Below the pieces are notes generated by a model. That model had not been told where the DNA came from and searched no databases. It worked only from the letters and a program-made list of their open reading frames with translations. Below, piece by piece: positions 8,171-16,672 of a stretch of 64,000 bases of DNA; within the stretch, counting starts at the first letter, position 1, and every line of letters begins with the position of its first letter. Source of the stretch: Streptomyces sp. NBC_00083 (GTDB lineage: Bacteria; Actinomycetota; Actinomycetes; Streptomycetales; Streptomycetaceae); the NCBI RefSeq assembly GCF_026343295.1, contig NZ_JAPELY010000003.1, positions 124,001 to 188,000 of the forward strand, given 5' to 3'. Made by a program: the position numbers and the translations under genes.

Positions 8171-8267
8171 CGGTCGAGGGGGACGGCCCTCGACCGGTCG
8201 CCGCGGACCCGAGCGGGGTCCGCGGCAGCCGGGCCGGGGGGTGCGTACTACAAGGACGTACGCACCC
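8171..8267 (+). terminator. Three consecutive hairpins after the 8-oxoguanine deaminase gene
   Basis: Three perfect inverted repeats follow one another: CGGTCGAGGG/CCCTCGACCG (8171-8196), GCCGCGGACCC/GGGTCCGCGGC (8200-8226) and GGGTGCGTAC/GTACGCACCC (8239-8267). Together they isolate the next permease gene. The remainder of the 327-bp gap to 8486 holds the palindrome at 8304 and no open frame I would support. Confidence 0.7.
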
Positions 8268-8303
8268 TCCGGAACGGTGAAACCCGTCGCCATCCCCCCA
8301 GGT

Positions 8304-8327
8304 ACGGAACGGCAGTTGACGTTCCGT
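8304..8327 (+). promoter_or_regulatory. Inverted repeat over the -35 box of permease 2
   Basis: ACGGAACG and CGTTCCGT flank 8 bases, and TTGACG (8316-8321) lies inside the repeat as a candidate -35 box. The -10 is weak. It differs from motifs A and B, so permease 2 may answer to a different regulator. Confidence 0.45.
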
Positions 8328-8485
8328 CACTCGCTGTACCGCCCTACCGTGATCCCCGCCAAGCCGGCGCGCACCACAGCCGAGCCGCGCTGTTCGCACC
8401 GCACCACCTGTTTCCGTTGCTCAACGCACCACCTCCCTGACAGTCGCGTCCACCGCCGACGTGTAAACCGACCGGAGGAACCGCC

Positions 8486-9898
8486 GTGGCCGCACAGCCC
8501 AGGTTTCGCAACAACGCAGCAAGCTCCACCGAGACCGGCGAGAAGCATCCCGTCGACGAAACGCTCCCCCCACTGAAGATGTTCACCAGCGGCCTCCAGC
8601 ACGTGGCCGCGATGTACGCGGGTGTGGTGGCCCCGCCCATGATCGTGGGCCCCGCCGTGGGGCTCGACACCAAGGAGACCGCTTTCCTGGTCGCCGCGAG
8701 CCTGTTCACCGCGGGACTCGCCACGCTCCTCCAGACCCTCGGCATCTGGAAGATCGGCGCCAAGCTGCCCTTCGTGAACGGTGTTTCGTTCGCCGGTGTC
8801 ACCCCGATGATCGCCATCGGCAAGGAGCAGGGCGCCAACGCGATGCCCGTGATCCTCGGCGGTGTCATCGTGGCCGGCCTGCTCGGCTTCATAGCCGCGC
8901 CCTACTTCGGCAAGCTCGTCCGCTTCTTCCCGCCGGTCGTCACCGGCACCGTCATCACCCTCATCGGTGTCTCGCTGCTGCCCGTCGCCTTCAACTGGTC
9001 CTCCGGGGGCAATGAGAAGGCCGCCGACTACGGTTCGCTCTCCAACCTGGCGCTCGCCGCGATCACGCTGGTCATCGTGCTGGCGCTGCGCAAGCTGCTG
9101 AGCGGCTTCATGCAGCAGATCGCCATCCTGCTCGGCCTGGTGGCGGGGTCACTCATCGCGATCCCCATGGGCAAGACGAGCCTGGACGCCATCAAGAACG
9201 CGGACATCGTCGGGTTCCCCACGCCGTTCCACTTCGGCGCCCCGCAGTTCGACGTCGCCGCGATCATCTCGATGTGCATCGTGATGCTGGTCTGCATGAC
9301 GGAGTCCACCGCCGACATGCTGGCCCTCGGGAAGATCGTCGACCGTCCCGCGGACCAGAACACCATCGCGGCCGGCCTGCGCGCCGACACCCTCGGCTCG
9401 GTGCTCAGCACCCTGTTCAACGGCTTCATGGCCAGCGCCTTCGCCCAGAACATCGGGCTCGTCGCGATGACCAAGGTGCGCAGCCGGTTCGTCGTCGCGA
9501 CCGGCGGTCTGATCCTCGTCGTGATCGGGCTGTGCCCCGTCGCGGCCTCGGTGATCTCCCTCGTGCCGCTGCCGGTGCTCGGCGGCGCCGGCATCGTCCT
9601 GTTCGGCTCGGTCGCCGCGAGCGGCATCCAGACCCTGTCGACGGCCGCCCTCGAAAAGGGCGAGAACGCCCTCATCGTGGCCGCCGCGGTCGGCATCGGC
9701 CTCATCCCGATCGCCAAGCCGGACTTCTACCACGCCTTCCCCGACAAGATGCTGGTCGTCCTCGACTCGGGCATCTCGACCGGCTGCGTGGTGGCCATCG
9801 TCCTCAACCTGGCCTTCAACCACTTCGGTTCGCGGCGGGCCGAGGCGGAGGACCCCGAGGTCCTGCCGATGGGTGAGCCGGAGGCCGCCCTGCACTGA
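8486..9898 (+). CDS. NCS2 nucleobase permease, copy 2
   Basis: A 470-residue nucleobase:cation symporter-2 protein, clearly paralogous to the permease at 5315-6715. It has HPVDETLPPLKMFTSGLQHV near the N-terminus, PFVNGVSFAGVTPMIAI, CMTESTADMLALGKI and the family signature QNIGLVAMTKVRSR. The GTG start at 8486 has GGAGGAA 5 bases upstream. It is a monocistronic unit between the triple hairpin and the convergent lipoprotein gene. The two permeases may divide xanthine, urate, guanine or 8-oxoguanine between them; the sequence does not say which. Confidence 0.9.
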   Translation: MAAQPRFRNNAASSTETGEKHPVDETLPPLKMFTSGLQHVAAMYAGVVAPPMIVGPAVGLDTKETAFLVAASLFTAGLATLLQTLGIWKIGAKLPFVNGVSFAGVTPMIAIGKEQGANAMPVILGGVIVAGLLGFIAAPYFGKLVRFFPPVVTGTVITLIGVSLLPVAFNWSSGGNEKAADYGSLSNLALAAITLVIVLALRKLLSGFMQQIAILLGLVAGSLIAIPMGKTSLDAIKNADIVGFPTPFHFGAPQFDVAAIISMCIVMLVCMTESTADMLALGKIVDRPADQNTIAAGLRADTLGSVLSTLFNGFMASAFAQNIGLVAMTKVRSRFVVATGGLILVVIGLCPVAASVISLVPLPVLGGAGIVLFGSVAASGIQTLSTAALEKGENALIVAAAVGIGLIPIAKPDFYHAFPDKMLVVLDSGISTGCVVAIVLNLAFNHFGSRRAEAEDPEVLPMGEPEAALH

Positions 9899-9922
9899 CG
9901 GGCGGCCGTCCGGCCCGGGGCG

Positions 9923-10387
9923 CTACTCGCAGGCGATGCCGTCGCCGTCCCGGTCCAAGTGGGAGTCGTAGCCGGGGTCGCCGCGATGGAGCGGAGTGAC
10001 CCCGGCGGCGCGGGCCGCGGTGCAGTTCTTGTAGTACGCGCTGCTGCCGCCGCCCTTGTTGCCGCCGCCGTTCATCGGGGGCGGCAGGCTCGGACCCTTC
10101 GGCTTCGGCTTGGGCACGGTCTTGGCGGCCGGGGGCTTCGTGGCGGCGGGCGGCGCGGCCGGTGTCGCGCTCCGCGTCCGCGTCGGGCTCGGCGACGGAC
10201 TCTCGCTGGCCGACGGTGACGGGGACGGCGACGGGGACGTGGACGCCGAAGGCGTTGCGGCCGACGCCGACGCGGCCGGAGTCTTCGTCTTCGGCGTCTC
10301 GTCCTGGCAGCCGGTCGTGGTGAAGGCGAGCGCACCGAGCAGGCCGGAGATGAGCAGAGTGCGGACGGCTGGTTCTGATATGCGCAT
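9923..10387 (-). CDS. Excalibur-domain lipoprotein
   Basis: A 154-residue exported protein. The signal peptide ends in TTTGC (lipobox-like, Cys27). A long Ser/Pro/Thr/Ala-rich linker (about residues 30-110) follows, and the C-terminal excalibur calcium-binding domain ends in DRDGDGIACE with NCTAARAAG before it. The low-complexity linker probably spans the cell wall. The cellular role of excalibur lipoproteins is not known. Monocistronic, convergent with the permease gene. Confidence 0.82.
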   Translation of the reverse strand: MRISEPAVRTLLISGLLGALAFTTTGCQDETPKTKTPAASASAATPSASTSPSPSPSPSASESPSPSPTRTRSATPAAPPAATKPPAAKTVPKPKPKGPSLPPPMNGGGNKGGGSSAYYKNCTAARAAGVTPLHRGDPGYDSHLDRDGDGIACE

Positions 10388-10522
10388 GCGGCGGGCTCTC
10401 TCGGGCGTTCGGGATGGTTGTGATGATCTGGTGAACGAGAGAATACGGGCCGCAAAGGTTCCGTAAAGGAGAATGGGTCAACTCGGCCGAATCCAGCCAC
10501 CGTAGAGGGCGGAACGGACGAA

Positions 10523-10563
10523 AACGGCGGGTACGGCGGCGCGAGCCTGCCGTACCCGCCGTT
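10523..10563 (-). terminator. Terminator of the chitosanase gene
   Basis: A perfect 15-bp inverted repeat (10523-10537 with 10549-10563, 11-base loop) lies just after the chitosanase stop. Read on the minus strand it is followed by TTTT. Confidence 0.82.
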
Positions 10564-10577
10564 CGCGGTGGGGGAGA

Positions 10578-11444
10578 TCAGCCGATGTGGTACGGGTCGC
10601 CGTAGACCTTCCAGTCGAGCGGCGTGTCGAGACCGAGGTTGCCCTTCTTCAGGAAGACCCGCTGCTCGGTGTCGACGCGGCTGGTGTCGCTGTGCGCCTC
10701 CTCCTGCTTCATCGCCCAGACGCGGGCGTCGAGGAAGGCGTTGAGGTACGTCGTCTCGTTGCCGCCCTGCGACGGCGGCTTGGCCTTGGCGAGCGCCCGC
10801 TTGCGGATGGAGCTGAAGCTGGTCGGGTCGCTGCCGTCACCGTGCATCACGATGGCGTCGTAGTAGATGAACTGCCCCAGCGTGCCGACCCCGTCGGCCT
10901 TGCCCTGGTGGACGGCCGGGTCGAAGTAGACCCGGTCCCGCTCGTCGTTCTGCGCCTCCTTGAAGGCCGTCTCGGAGGCCGCGGTCTTCCAGTCCTTGGT
11001 GAAGTTGGGGTCGAGCCCCTTGTGCGAGTCGGTCCCGTCGACCTTCTCCAGGGCCGGCAGGTACTTCGCCAGCACGTTGCCGGGGTTGCGCGCGGTGTAG
11101 AGCTTCACCAGGTCGAGCATGTCGCCGGTGCCGGAGCAGAATCCGATGATGCCGGCCGTGTAGCCCCGGCCGTCCTTGATGTCCTCGATGTACTTGTACT
11201 GCGCCTTCCAGTCCAGCGAGGAGTTCTCCGCGCTGGAGACGAGCTGCATGGCTATGTCCTTCTTCGCCGGGTCGTCGAGCCCGGTCGCGGCGGCGTTGAT
11301 CACCGTCGCATTGTCCGCCTGCGCGGCGGCCGGGTTCTCGGCGGCGTACGCCGTGACCGGAACCGCGAGCAGAGCGGTGCCGAGCAGGGCGCGTAGAGCG
11401 ATCTTGGTACGACGTGCGGTGGTGTTGCCGTGGGGGGTGTGCAC
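10578..11444 (-). CDS. csn: Secreted chitosanase, GH46
   Basis: A 288-residue secreted enzyme that hydrolyses chitosan. The signal peptide runs to about AYAAENP (cleavage after AYA). The catalytic region SSAENSSLDWKAQ holds the acid Glu, and DIKDGRGYTAGIIGFCSGTG holds the second catalytic Asp and the GH46 signature. Start is GTG at 11444 with GGAGG upstream. Length is normal for streptomycete chitosanases. A perfect palindrome 40 bases upstream (11484-11498) is probably its operator. Confidence 0.94.
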   Translation of the reverse strand: MHTPHGNTTARRTKIALRALLGTALLAVPVTAYAAENPAAAQADNATVINAAATGLDDPAKKDIAMQLVSSAENSSLDWKAQYKYIEDIKDGRGYTAGIIGFCSGTGDMLDLVKLYTARNPGNVLAKYLPALEKVDGTDSHKGLDPNFTKDWKTAASETAFKEAQNDERDRVYFDPAVHQGKADGVGTLGQFIYYDAIVMHGDGSDPTSFSSIRKRALAKAKPPSQGGNETTYLNAFLDARVWAMKQEEAHSDTSRVDTEQRVFLKKGNLGLDTPLDWKVYGDPYHIG

Positions 11445-11483
11445 CTGGACCTCCAGAAGGAGTTCGTCGTTCCGGTGTTCTGT

Positions 11484-11498
11484 TAGGAAACTTTCCTA
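11484..11498 (-). promoter_or_regulatory. Palindromic operator candidate of the chitosanase gene
   Basis: TAGGAAA-C-TTTCCTA is a perfect palindrome about 40 bases before the chitosanase start. ROK-family repressors of the CsnR type are known to control chitosanase genes through a palindrome of this general kind; the exact match to that consensus is from memory and unverified. Confidence 0.55.
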
Positions 11499-11688
11499 CC
11501 ATTGACTTGGAGGGGACGTACACCCCTGCGGCACAAGGAAGTTGGGGGTTCTGGAGGCGCGGGTGCGGTGCTCTGCGGCGATGCGGTGGGACGACCGGGG
11601 CGCGGTTGGCGGGCGGACGCGCGGCTAGACTGCGGGGTTGCCGTACCCGTCCGCCCCCCGGCCCTGCCCGTCAGAGGAGCCCCGCACG

Positions 11689-12528
11689 TTGTCCGAGAAC
11701 CAGGAGGCGGTCGCCCCGGCCCCCGGCGCGACCCGACTCACCCTCGTCTCCGACTGCGGCGACTGTTTCGGCCTGTGCTGCGTGGCCCTCGCCTACGCGG
11801 CCTCGGCCGACTTCGCGCACGACAAACCGGCCGGGAAGCCGTGCCCCAGCCTCCAGCGGGACTTCCGCTGCGGAATCCACCGGGAACTGCGCACGAGCGG
11901 CTACCAGGGCTGCACGGTCTACGACTGCTTCGGCGCCGGCCAGAAGGTCTCCCAGCGGACGTTCGGCGGGCGCGACTGGCGCGCGGCCCCCGAGACAGCC
12001 GCCTCGATGTTCGAGGTCTTCCCCGTGATGCGCCAACTCCACGAGCTGCTCTGGTACATCACCGAGGCGCTCGCCCTGCCGAAGGCGCGGCCCGTCCACG
12101 CCGAGCTGCGCACGGCGCTGGAGGAGACCGAGGCGTACACCCTGCTGGCGCCCGGGGAGCTGATGGAGGTGGAGGTCGCCGCCCACCGCGACCGGGTCAA
12201 CAAGCTGCTCCTGAAGGCGAGCGAGCTGGTCAGGGCCGAGTTCAAGGGCAAGAAGAAGGACCGGCGCGGCGCCGACCTCATGGGCGCCCGCCTCCGGGGC
12301 GCCGATCTGCGCGGCGCCAACCTCCGGGGCGCCTTCCTGATCGCCGCCGATCTGTGCGGCGCCGATCTGCGCCTCGCCGACCTGATCGGCGCGGACTTCC
12401 GCGACGCGTCGCTGTCCGGCGCCGATCTGACCGAGGCGTTCTTCCTCACCCAGGCCCAGCTGAACGCGGCGAAGGGCGACGGGACGACGAAGCTTCCGCC
12501 GTCCCTGGTGCGCCCCGCGCACTGGTAG
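11689..12528 (+). CDS. Cys-rich N-terminal domain plus pentapeptide repeat protein
   Basis: A 279-residue protein in two parts. The N-terminal domain (about 15-95) is rich in Cys: SDCGDCFGLCC, then GKPCPSL, FRCGIH and GCTVYDCFGAG, a pattern that suggests a metal or Fe-S site. After a helical linker (about 110-185), pentapeptide repeats follow, such as ADLMGARLRGADLRGANLRG and ADLCGADLRLADLIGADF, giving a right-handed beta-helix. TTG at 11689 is preferred because a GAGGAG-like site lies 9 bases upstream. Pentapeptide helices can mimic DNA, but no target is evident. No operon partner is seen. Confidence 0.75.
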   Translation: MSENQEAVAPAPGATRLTLVSDCGDCFGLCCVALAYAASADFAHDKPAGKPCPSLQRDFRCGIHRELRTSGYQGCTVYDCFGAGQKVSQRTFGGRDWRAAPETAASMFEVFPVMRQLHELLWYITEALALPKARPVHAELRTALEETEAYTLLAPGELMEVEVAAHRDRVNKLLLKASELVRAEFKGKKKDRRGADLMGARLRGADLRGANLRGAFLIAADLCGADLRLADLIGADFRDASLSGADLTEAFFLTQAQLNAAKGDGTTKLPPSLVRPAHW

Positions 12529-12557
12529 CCGCGGCCGGGACGTTCCGACCGGGGCGG

Positions 12558-13163
12558 CTAGCCGGCCCAGCCCGGGTCGCGCCCGCTCACGCCGATCACC
12601 CGGTCGAGCATGGGGGCCCCGTCCGGTACCTCGACGGCCGGTCCGAACGCGGTGCCGCGGGCGGCCGGGTCGTCCTTCGACGGAGCGAGGAAGGCGTAGG
12701 AGACCTCCAGGTCGGCGGGGGCCGGGCGGTAGGCCTGCCCGGTGGACACCGCCACGTCCCAGCCGTGCACCACCAGTTCGTCGAGGCCGACGCGGCCCGT
12801 GACCGCGGCGGGCAGGCGCAGCCCGCCGATCTGGGTCTCGCCCTCCCAGGCCGCCGGGTCCCGCCACGCCTCGGCCATGGCGGCGAGGTGCTTCGGCAGG
12901 GCGGAGCGCCAGTCGTCGGGCAGCTCGGGCGGCGCCACCGTGCCCGGCGCGGTCCCGGTCGACGGGCCCGTCTCCTTGCGCGCGGCATCCTGGAAGGCCC
13001 GGCTCAGGCCGAGGACGTGCGCGAGCAGGTCCCGCACCGGGTACGCGGGACACGGCGTCGGTCCGGCCAGCTGATCGTCGCGCACGCCGTCGAGCAGGCG
13101 GGTCAGCTCGGCGGCCGCGGCGCCGAGGTCGGGGTGGGCGGGGGTGTTCGTGTCATCGCTCAT
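12558..13163 (-). CDS. TIGR03086-family DinB/maleylpyruvate-isomerase-like protein
   Basis: A 201-residue four-helix-bundle protein of the mycothiol-dependent maleylpyruvate isomerase type. It has CPAYPVRDLLAHVLGLSRAF near the N-terminus with one metal His, and DELVVHGWDVAVSTGQ with the second. Such proteins bind a divalent metal and often act with mycothiol; the substrate is unknown. ATG at 13163 is chosen over longer in-frame starts because the family begins just before the LTRLLDGV helix. It is convergent with the pentapeptide gene. Confidence 0.78.
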   Translation of the reverse strand: MSDDTNTPAHPDLGAAAAELTRLLDGVRDDQLAGPTPCPAYPVRDLLAHVLGLSRAFQDAARKETGPSTGTAPGTVAPPELPDDWRSALPKHLAAMAEAWRDPAAWEGETQIGGLRLPAAVTGRVGLDELVVHGWDVAVSTGQAYRPAPADLEVSYAFLAPSKDDPAARGTAFGPAVEVPDGAPMLDRVIGVSGRDPGWAG

Positions 13164-13349
13164 GTACGGGAGACCGTGGCCGGGCCGGAAACTCATCGGG
13201 GCTGCGCGCGGCGATGACGGAGGTGGCCGGACCGTGTGCGTGCCGGGCCGCCGCGGGGCTGCGGTGAGGTAGCAGTACCGCCAACTCATGCGCGTTCCCT
13301 GGGAGTTGTGCGGGCCGGGGTCTTGTCGTGCGTGCCCTCGACGTGTCAT

Positions 13350-13365
13350 ACAGGTCTGGACCTTT
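13350..13365 (+). promoter_or_regulatory. Possible DasR-responsive element upstream of the Fn3 lipoprotein gene
   Basis: ACAGGTCTGGACCTTT contains the perfect inverted repeat AGGTC-TG-GACCT and agrees at 12 of 16 positions with the DasR box ACTGGTCTAGACCACT. It lies 127 bases before the Fn3 lipoprotein gene. The rest of the 329-bp gap (13164-13492) shows no gene. Confidence 0.4.
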
Positions 13366-13492
13366 CCGCGGAGCCGGGGATTCCCCGACCCCGGCCCGGG
13401 GGCTCGCTGCGCGCGCCGCGAGCCCGGCCCGTGCCCTGCCCGAGTCCTGTTCTGCCCGAGCCCCGGGATCCGAGAGCCATGAGGAGGCCGAC

Positions 13493-14482
13493 ATGCGCCG
13501 CGCCACCAGCCACCGGATCACCGCCGCCGGCCCGATCGTCGCCCTGATGCTGACCCTGCCGTTCCTGCTCGCCGGCTGCGGCGCGGGGGACCGGGACCGG
13601 CAGAGCCCCTCGGTTCCGGGCGCCGTCACCGCGCAGGCGAGCAGCGCCACCTCGGTCCACGTCATGTGGCAGCGCTCCACCGACAACAAGGCCGTCACCG
13701 GGTACGAGATCCTGAGCGGCGCAGCCACGGTCAAGCGGGTCCCGGCCGACCTCAGCATGATCGACGTCTCCGGGCTCACCGCCTCGACCGCGTACCGCTT
13801 CACCGTGCGGGCCGCCGACGCCGCGGGCAACCTCTCGGCGCCGAGCGCCCCCGCCGCCGTCACCACGCCGGCCGCGACCCCCGACGACAAGCGCCCGCCC
13901 ACCGCCCCGGCCCGTCTGACCGGCCGCGCGGACGGCACCGGCGCGGCCGACCTGAGCTGGGGCCGCGCATCGGACGACGTGGGCGTGACGGCGTACGACG
14001 TCTACCAGGAGGGGGTACGGATCCACAGCGTCGGCGGCGCCGAGACGACGGCGCGGCTGACCGGGCTGCGGCCCGGCACCGTCTACACCTTCACCGTGCG
14101 GGCCCGGGACAACGCCGACAACGCCTCGCAGGACAGCAACGCCGTCGACATCGCCACCGCCCCCGCGCCCGGCGCGCCCCCCAGCACCGCCCCCACCGGG
14201 CTGCGCGCCACCCTCGCGCGCCCACCGGCCGGCCGCGGCGCCGACGTCACCCTGCACTGGACGCCGCCGCACACGGGCGGCGCGATCGGGGCGTACCAGC
14301 TCTTCCTCGACGGCCACGCGACGACCACGATCGTGCCCGGCGTCGCGTCGGACGGCATCAGCTCGTACTCCTTCACGCTCACCGACCCGCCGGGCACCCG
14401 GCACAGCGTCAAGCTCCGGGCGAGGCTGCCGGACGGCACATGGGGCGACTTCTCGGCCCAGCCGACCGTGGTGGTTCCCTGA
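13493..14482 (+). CDS. Lipoprotein with three fibronectin type III domains
   Basis: A 329-residue exported protein. The signal peptide ends in the lipobox LAGC, with the Cys at about residue 28. Three Fn3 modules follow (about 40-125, 130-220 and 235-328), each with the DxSxI/Y-GYEI and Y-x-FTVRA-D-A strands. Fn3 modules of this type accompany polysaccharide-degrading enzymes, but no catalytic domain is attached here. ATG at 13493 has GAGGAGG upstream. A possible DasR box upstream would fit a role in chitin metabolism. Confidence 0.82.
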   Translation: MRRATSHRITAAGPIVALMLTLPFLLAGCGAGDRDRQSPSVPGAVTAQASSATSVHVMWQRSTDNKAVTGYEILSGAATVKRVPADLSMIDVSGLTASTAYRFTVRAADAAGNLSAPSAPAAVTTPAATPDDKRPPTAPARLTGRADGTGAADLSWGRASDDVGVTAYDVYQEGVRIHSVGGAETTARLTGLRPGTVYTFTVRARDNADNASQDSNAVDIATAPAPGAPPSTAPTGLRATLARPPAGRGADVTLHWTPPHTGGAIGAYQLFLDGHATTTIVPGVASDGISSYSFTLTDPPGTRHSVKLRARLPDGTWGDFSAQPTVVVP

Positions 14483-14551
14483 CGCGGGGGCGGCGCGGCG
14501 ATCGGGTGAGCAGCGGATGCGCCCTCGGGCGGCGCGTGATCCCTTGAGCCC

Positions 14552-16207
14552 ATGGACGCGGACCAGGACGACCCGGCGACGGCCGCCGCACACGGGCCAG
14601 GCCCCGAGCCTGCGAGCGACGGGCCGGGACGGCCGCACCACGTACCACCGTCCCAAGTGCCGCCGTCCGGGCCGCCGTCCGAGCCGCCGTCCGGGGAGCA
14701 GGAGCCGGCCAGGAGTCCGGGGCTGCGCTTCCCCAGCGCGCTGACGATCCTCGCGATCGTCACCCTGGCCGTGTGGATCCTGGCGTTCGTCATCCCGTCG
14801 GGCGCGTACGACCGTGACGCGCACGGGGCGCCCGTCGAGGGCACGTACCACCGGGTCGACAGCGGGCAGAGCTTCGTCGACCGCCTCGACGACCTCTTCC
14901 TCTCCCCGGTCAACGGCCTCTACGGCATCCAGGACGCCAGGACCGGGCAGGTCGGGCCGTCGCTCGCCGGCGAACTGTACGGCAGCGCAGGGGTGTTCCT
15001 CTTCGTGCTCGCCATCGGCGCGTTCATCACGGTGGTGTTCGCGACGGGCGCGCTCGACCGGGGCATCGGCCTCCTCGCCCACCGGCTCCGGGCGCGCGGC
15101 ACGCTCCTGATCGCCGGTGTGATGACGGTGTTCTCGGTCCTCGGCACCGTCGAGGGCTTCGCCGAGGAGACCCTGGGCTTCTACGGTCTGATCGTGCCGC
15201 TGATGCTGGCGCTCGGCTACGACCGGCTGGTCGCGACCGGCACGATCATCGTGGGCGCGGGCATCGGCGTGCTGTGCTCGACGGTCAACCCGTTCGCCAC
15301 GGGCGTCGCCTCCTCGGCCGCCGGGATCTCGCTCGGCGACGGCATCGTGCTGCGCTTCGTGATGTGGGTGGTCCTGACGGCGGTGTCGATCCTGTACGTG
15401 GTCCGCTACGCCCGGCGCGTCCAGCGCGACCCGTCGAAGTCCCTGACCGGGTTCCTGCCGGGGGACCGCGAACACGCGGAGGCGGAGGCCGGCCGGGCCG
15501 CGGACGGGCCCCCGGAACTGACCCGCACCCACCGACTGGTGCTGACCCTCCTCACGCTCGTCTTCGCCTTCATGATCTTCTCGGTGGTGCCGTGGGCGAG
15601 CGCCCTCACGGGCAAGGCGGACGCCACCCCCTACAGCTGGGAACTGGGCTGGTCCTTCCCGCAGTTGGCGGCACTGTTCCTGGTGGCGGCGGTCCTGGTG
15701 GGCGTCGCGGCCCGGCTCGGCGAGGCGCGGCTGAGCGCGACGATCATCCAGGGCGCGGCCGACTTCATCTCCCCGGCGCTCGTCATCGTCCTCGCCCGCG
15801 GCGTCACGGTCATCATGAACAACTCGCAGATCACGGACACCGTGTTGCACTCGATCGAGGGCGTGGTGCGGGGTGCCCCGTCCGCCCTGTTCGCCGTGAT
15901 CGTCTTCGTGGTCAACCTGCCGCTGGCCTTCCTGATCCCCTCCACGTCGGGCCACGCCACCCTCGCGATGCCGATCCTGGCCCCGCTCTCCGACTTCGCG
16001 GGCGTCTCGCGCGCGGTGGTGGTGACCGCGTGGCAGGCGGCGAGCGGGTGGATGAACCTGTGGGTTCCCACCACCGCCGTCACCATCGGCGGCGTGGCCC
16101 TGGCGAAGGTCGGCTACAACAAGTACCTCCGCTTCGTGGCCCCGCTGCTCGCCCTCCTGTTGGTCCTCATCTGCGCGTTCGTGGCGGCGGGCGCCGCCTT
16201 CACGTGA
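14552..16207 (+). CDS. YfcC/DcuC-type membrane transporter
   Basis: A 551-residue inner-membrane protein with about 12 predicted helices after a Pro-rich N-terminal tail of some 55 residues. Family features are FVIPSGAYDR after the first helix, TVEGFAEETLGFYGLIVPLM, NNSQITDTVLHSIE and FLIPSTSGHATLAMPI. YfcC proteins are proposed to move basic amino acids or C4-dicarboxylates; the substrate cannot be read from the sequence. The N-terminal extension is longer than usual, and an internal start is possible. ATG at 14552. Confidence 0.82.
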   Translation: MDADQDDPATAAAHGPGPEPASDGPGRPHHVPPSQVPPSGPPSEPPSGEQEPARSPGLRFPSALTILAIVTLAVWILAFVIPSGAYDRDAHGAPVEGTYHRVDSGQSFVDRLDDLFLSPVNGLYGIQDARTGQVGPSLAGELYGSAGVFLFVLAIGAFITVVFATGALDRGIGLLAHRLRARGTLLIAGVMTVFSVLGTVEGFAEETLGFYGLIVPLMLALGYDRLVATGTIIVGAGIGVLCSTVNPFATGVASSAAGISLGDGIVLRFVMWVVLTAVSILYVVRYARRVQRDPSKSLTGFLPGDREHAEAEAGRAADGPPELTRTHRLVLTLLTLVFAFMIFSVVPWASALTGKADATPYSWELGWSFPQLAALFLVAAVLVGVAARLGEARLSATIIQGAADFISPALVIVLARGVTVIMNNSQITDTVLHSIEGVVRGAPSALFAVIVFVVNLPLAFLIPSTSGHATLAMPILAPLSDFAGVSRAVVVTAWQAASGWMNLWVPTTAVTIGGVALAKVGYNKYLRFVAPLLALLLVLICAFVAAGAAFT

Positions 16208-16255
16208 ACGCCGCCGCCGGAACCCCGTCGCGTGCGAGGGGGACCGGGCGGCCTG

Positions 16256-16672
16256 CTACGGCCGGGCGTACGGCCGAGTCATGATCTCCATGTTGTGGCC
16301 GTCCGGGTCGGCGAAGTAGGCGCCGCGACCGCCGAAGAGACGGTTGATCCGGCCCGGTTCGGTGTGGTGGGGGTCGGCGTAGTAAGTGACCCCGACGGCT
16401 TCCAGGCGGGTGATCATGGCGTCGAACCGCGCGTCGGGCACGAGGAAGGCGTAGTGCTGTGACTGGATCGGCTCGTCGCGCTTCTCGTAGTAGTCGAGTG
16501 TCACGCCGTTGCCCAGGTCGACGGGGAGGAACGGCCCGAAGGGGGCGCCGACCTCCAGCCCCAGGACGGCGGCGATGAGCTGGGCCGACAACTGCCGGTC
16601 CGTGGCGTAGACGGCGGTGTGGTTCAGCTGGATGGCAGAGGGCAGTTCGGGCTGGTGCTGGGGATGTGACAT
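16256..16672 (-). CDS. VOC-family (glyoxalase-like) protein
   Basis: A 138-residue vicinal-oxygen-chelate protein with the paired beta-alpha-beta-beta-beta modules. The first metal His is in QLNHTAVYATDR, HYAFLVPD follows, and the C-terminal PDGHNMEIM carries the final Glu ligand. It may be a dioxygenase, lyase or resistance protein; the family does not allow a sharper call. ATG at 16672. Separated from the aceB terminator by about 200 bases. Confidence 0.8.
   Translation of the reverse strand: MSHPQHQPELPSAIQLNHTAVYATDRQLSAQLIAAVLGLEVGAPFGPFLPVDLGNGVTLDYYEKRDEPIQSQHYAFLVPDARFDAMITRLEAVGVTYYADPHHTEPGRINRLFGGRGAYFADPDGHNMEIMTRPYARP

Noticed and set aside
12596..12988. Second frame within the DinB-like gene
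   Set aside because: Shadow frame rich in Arg/Pro; the TIGR03086 pattern is only in the chosen frame.
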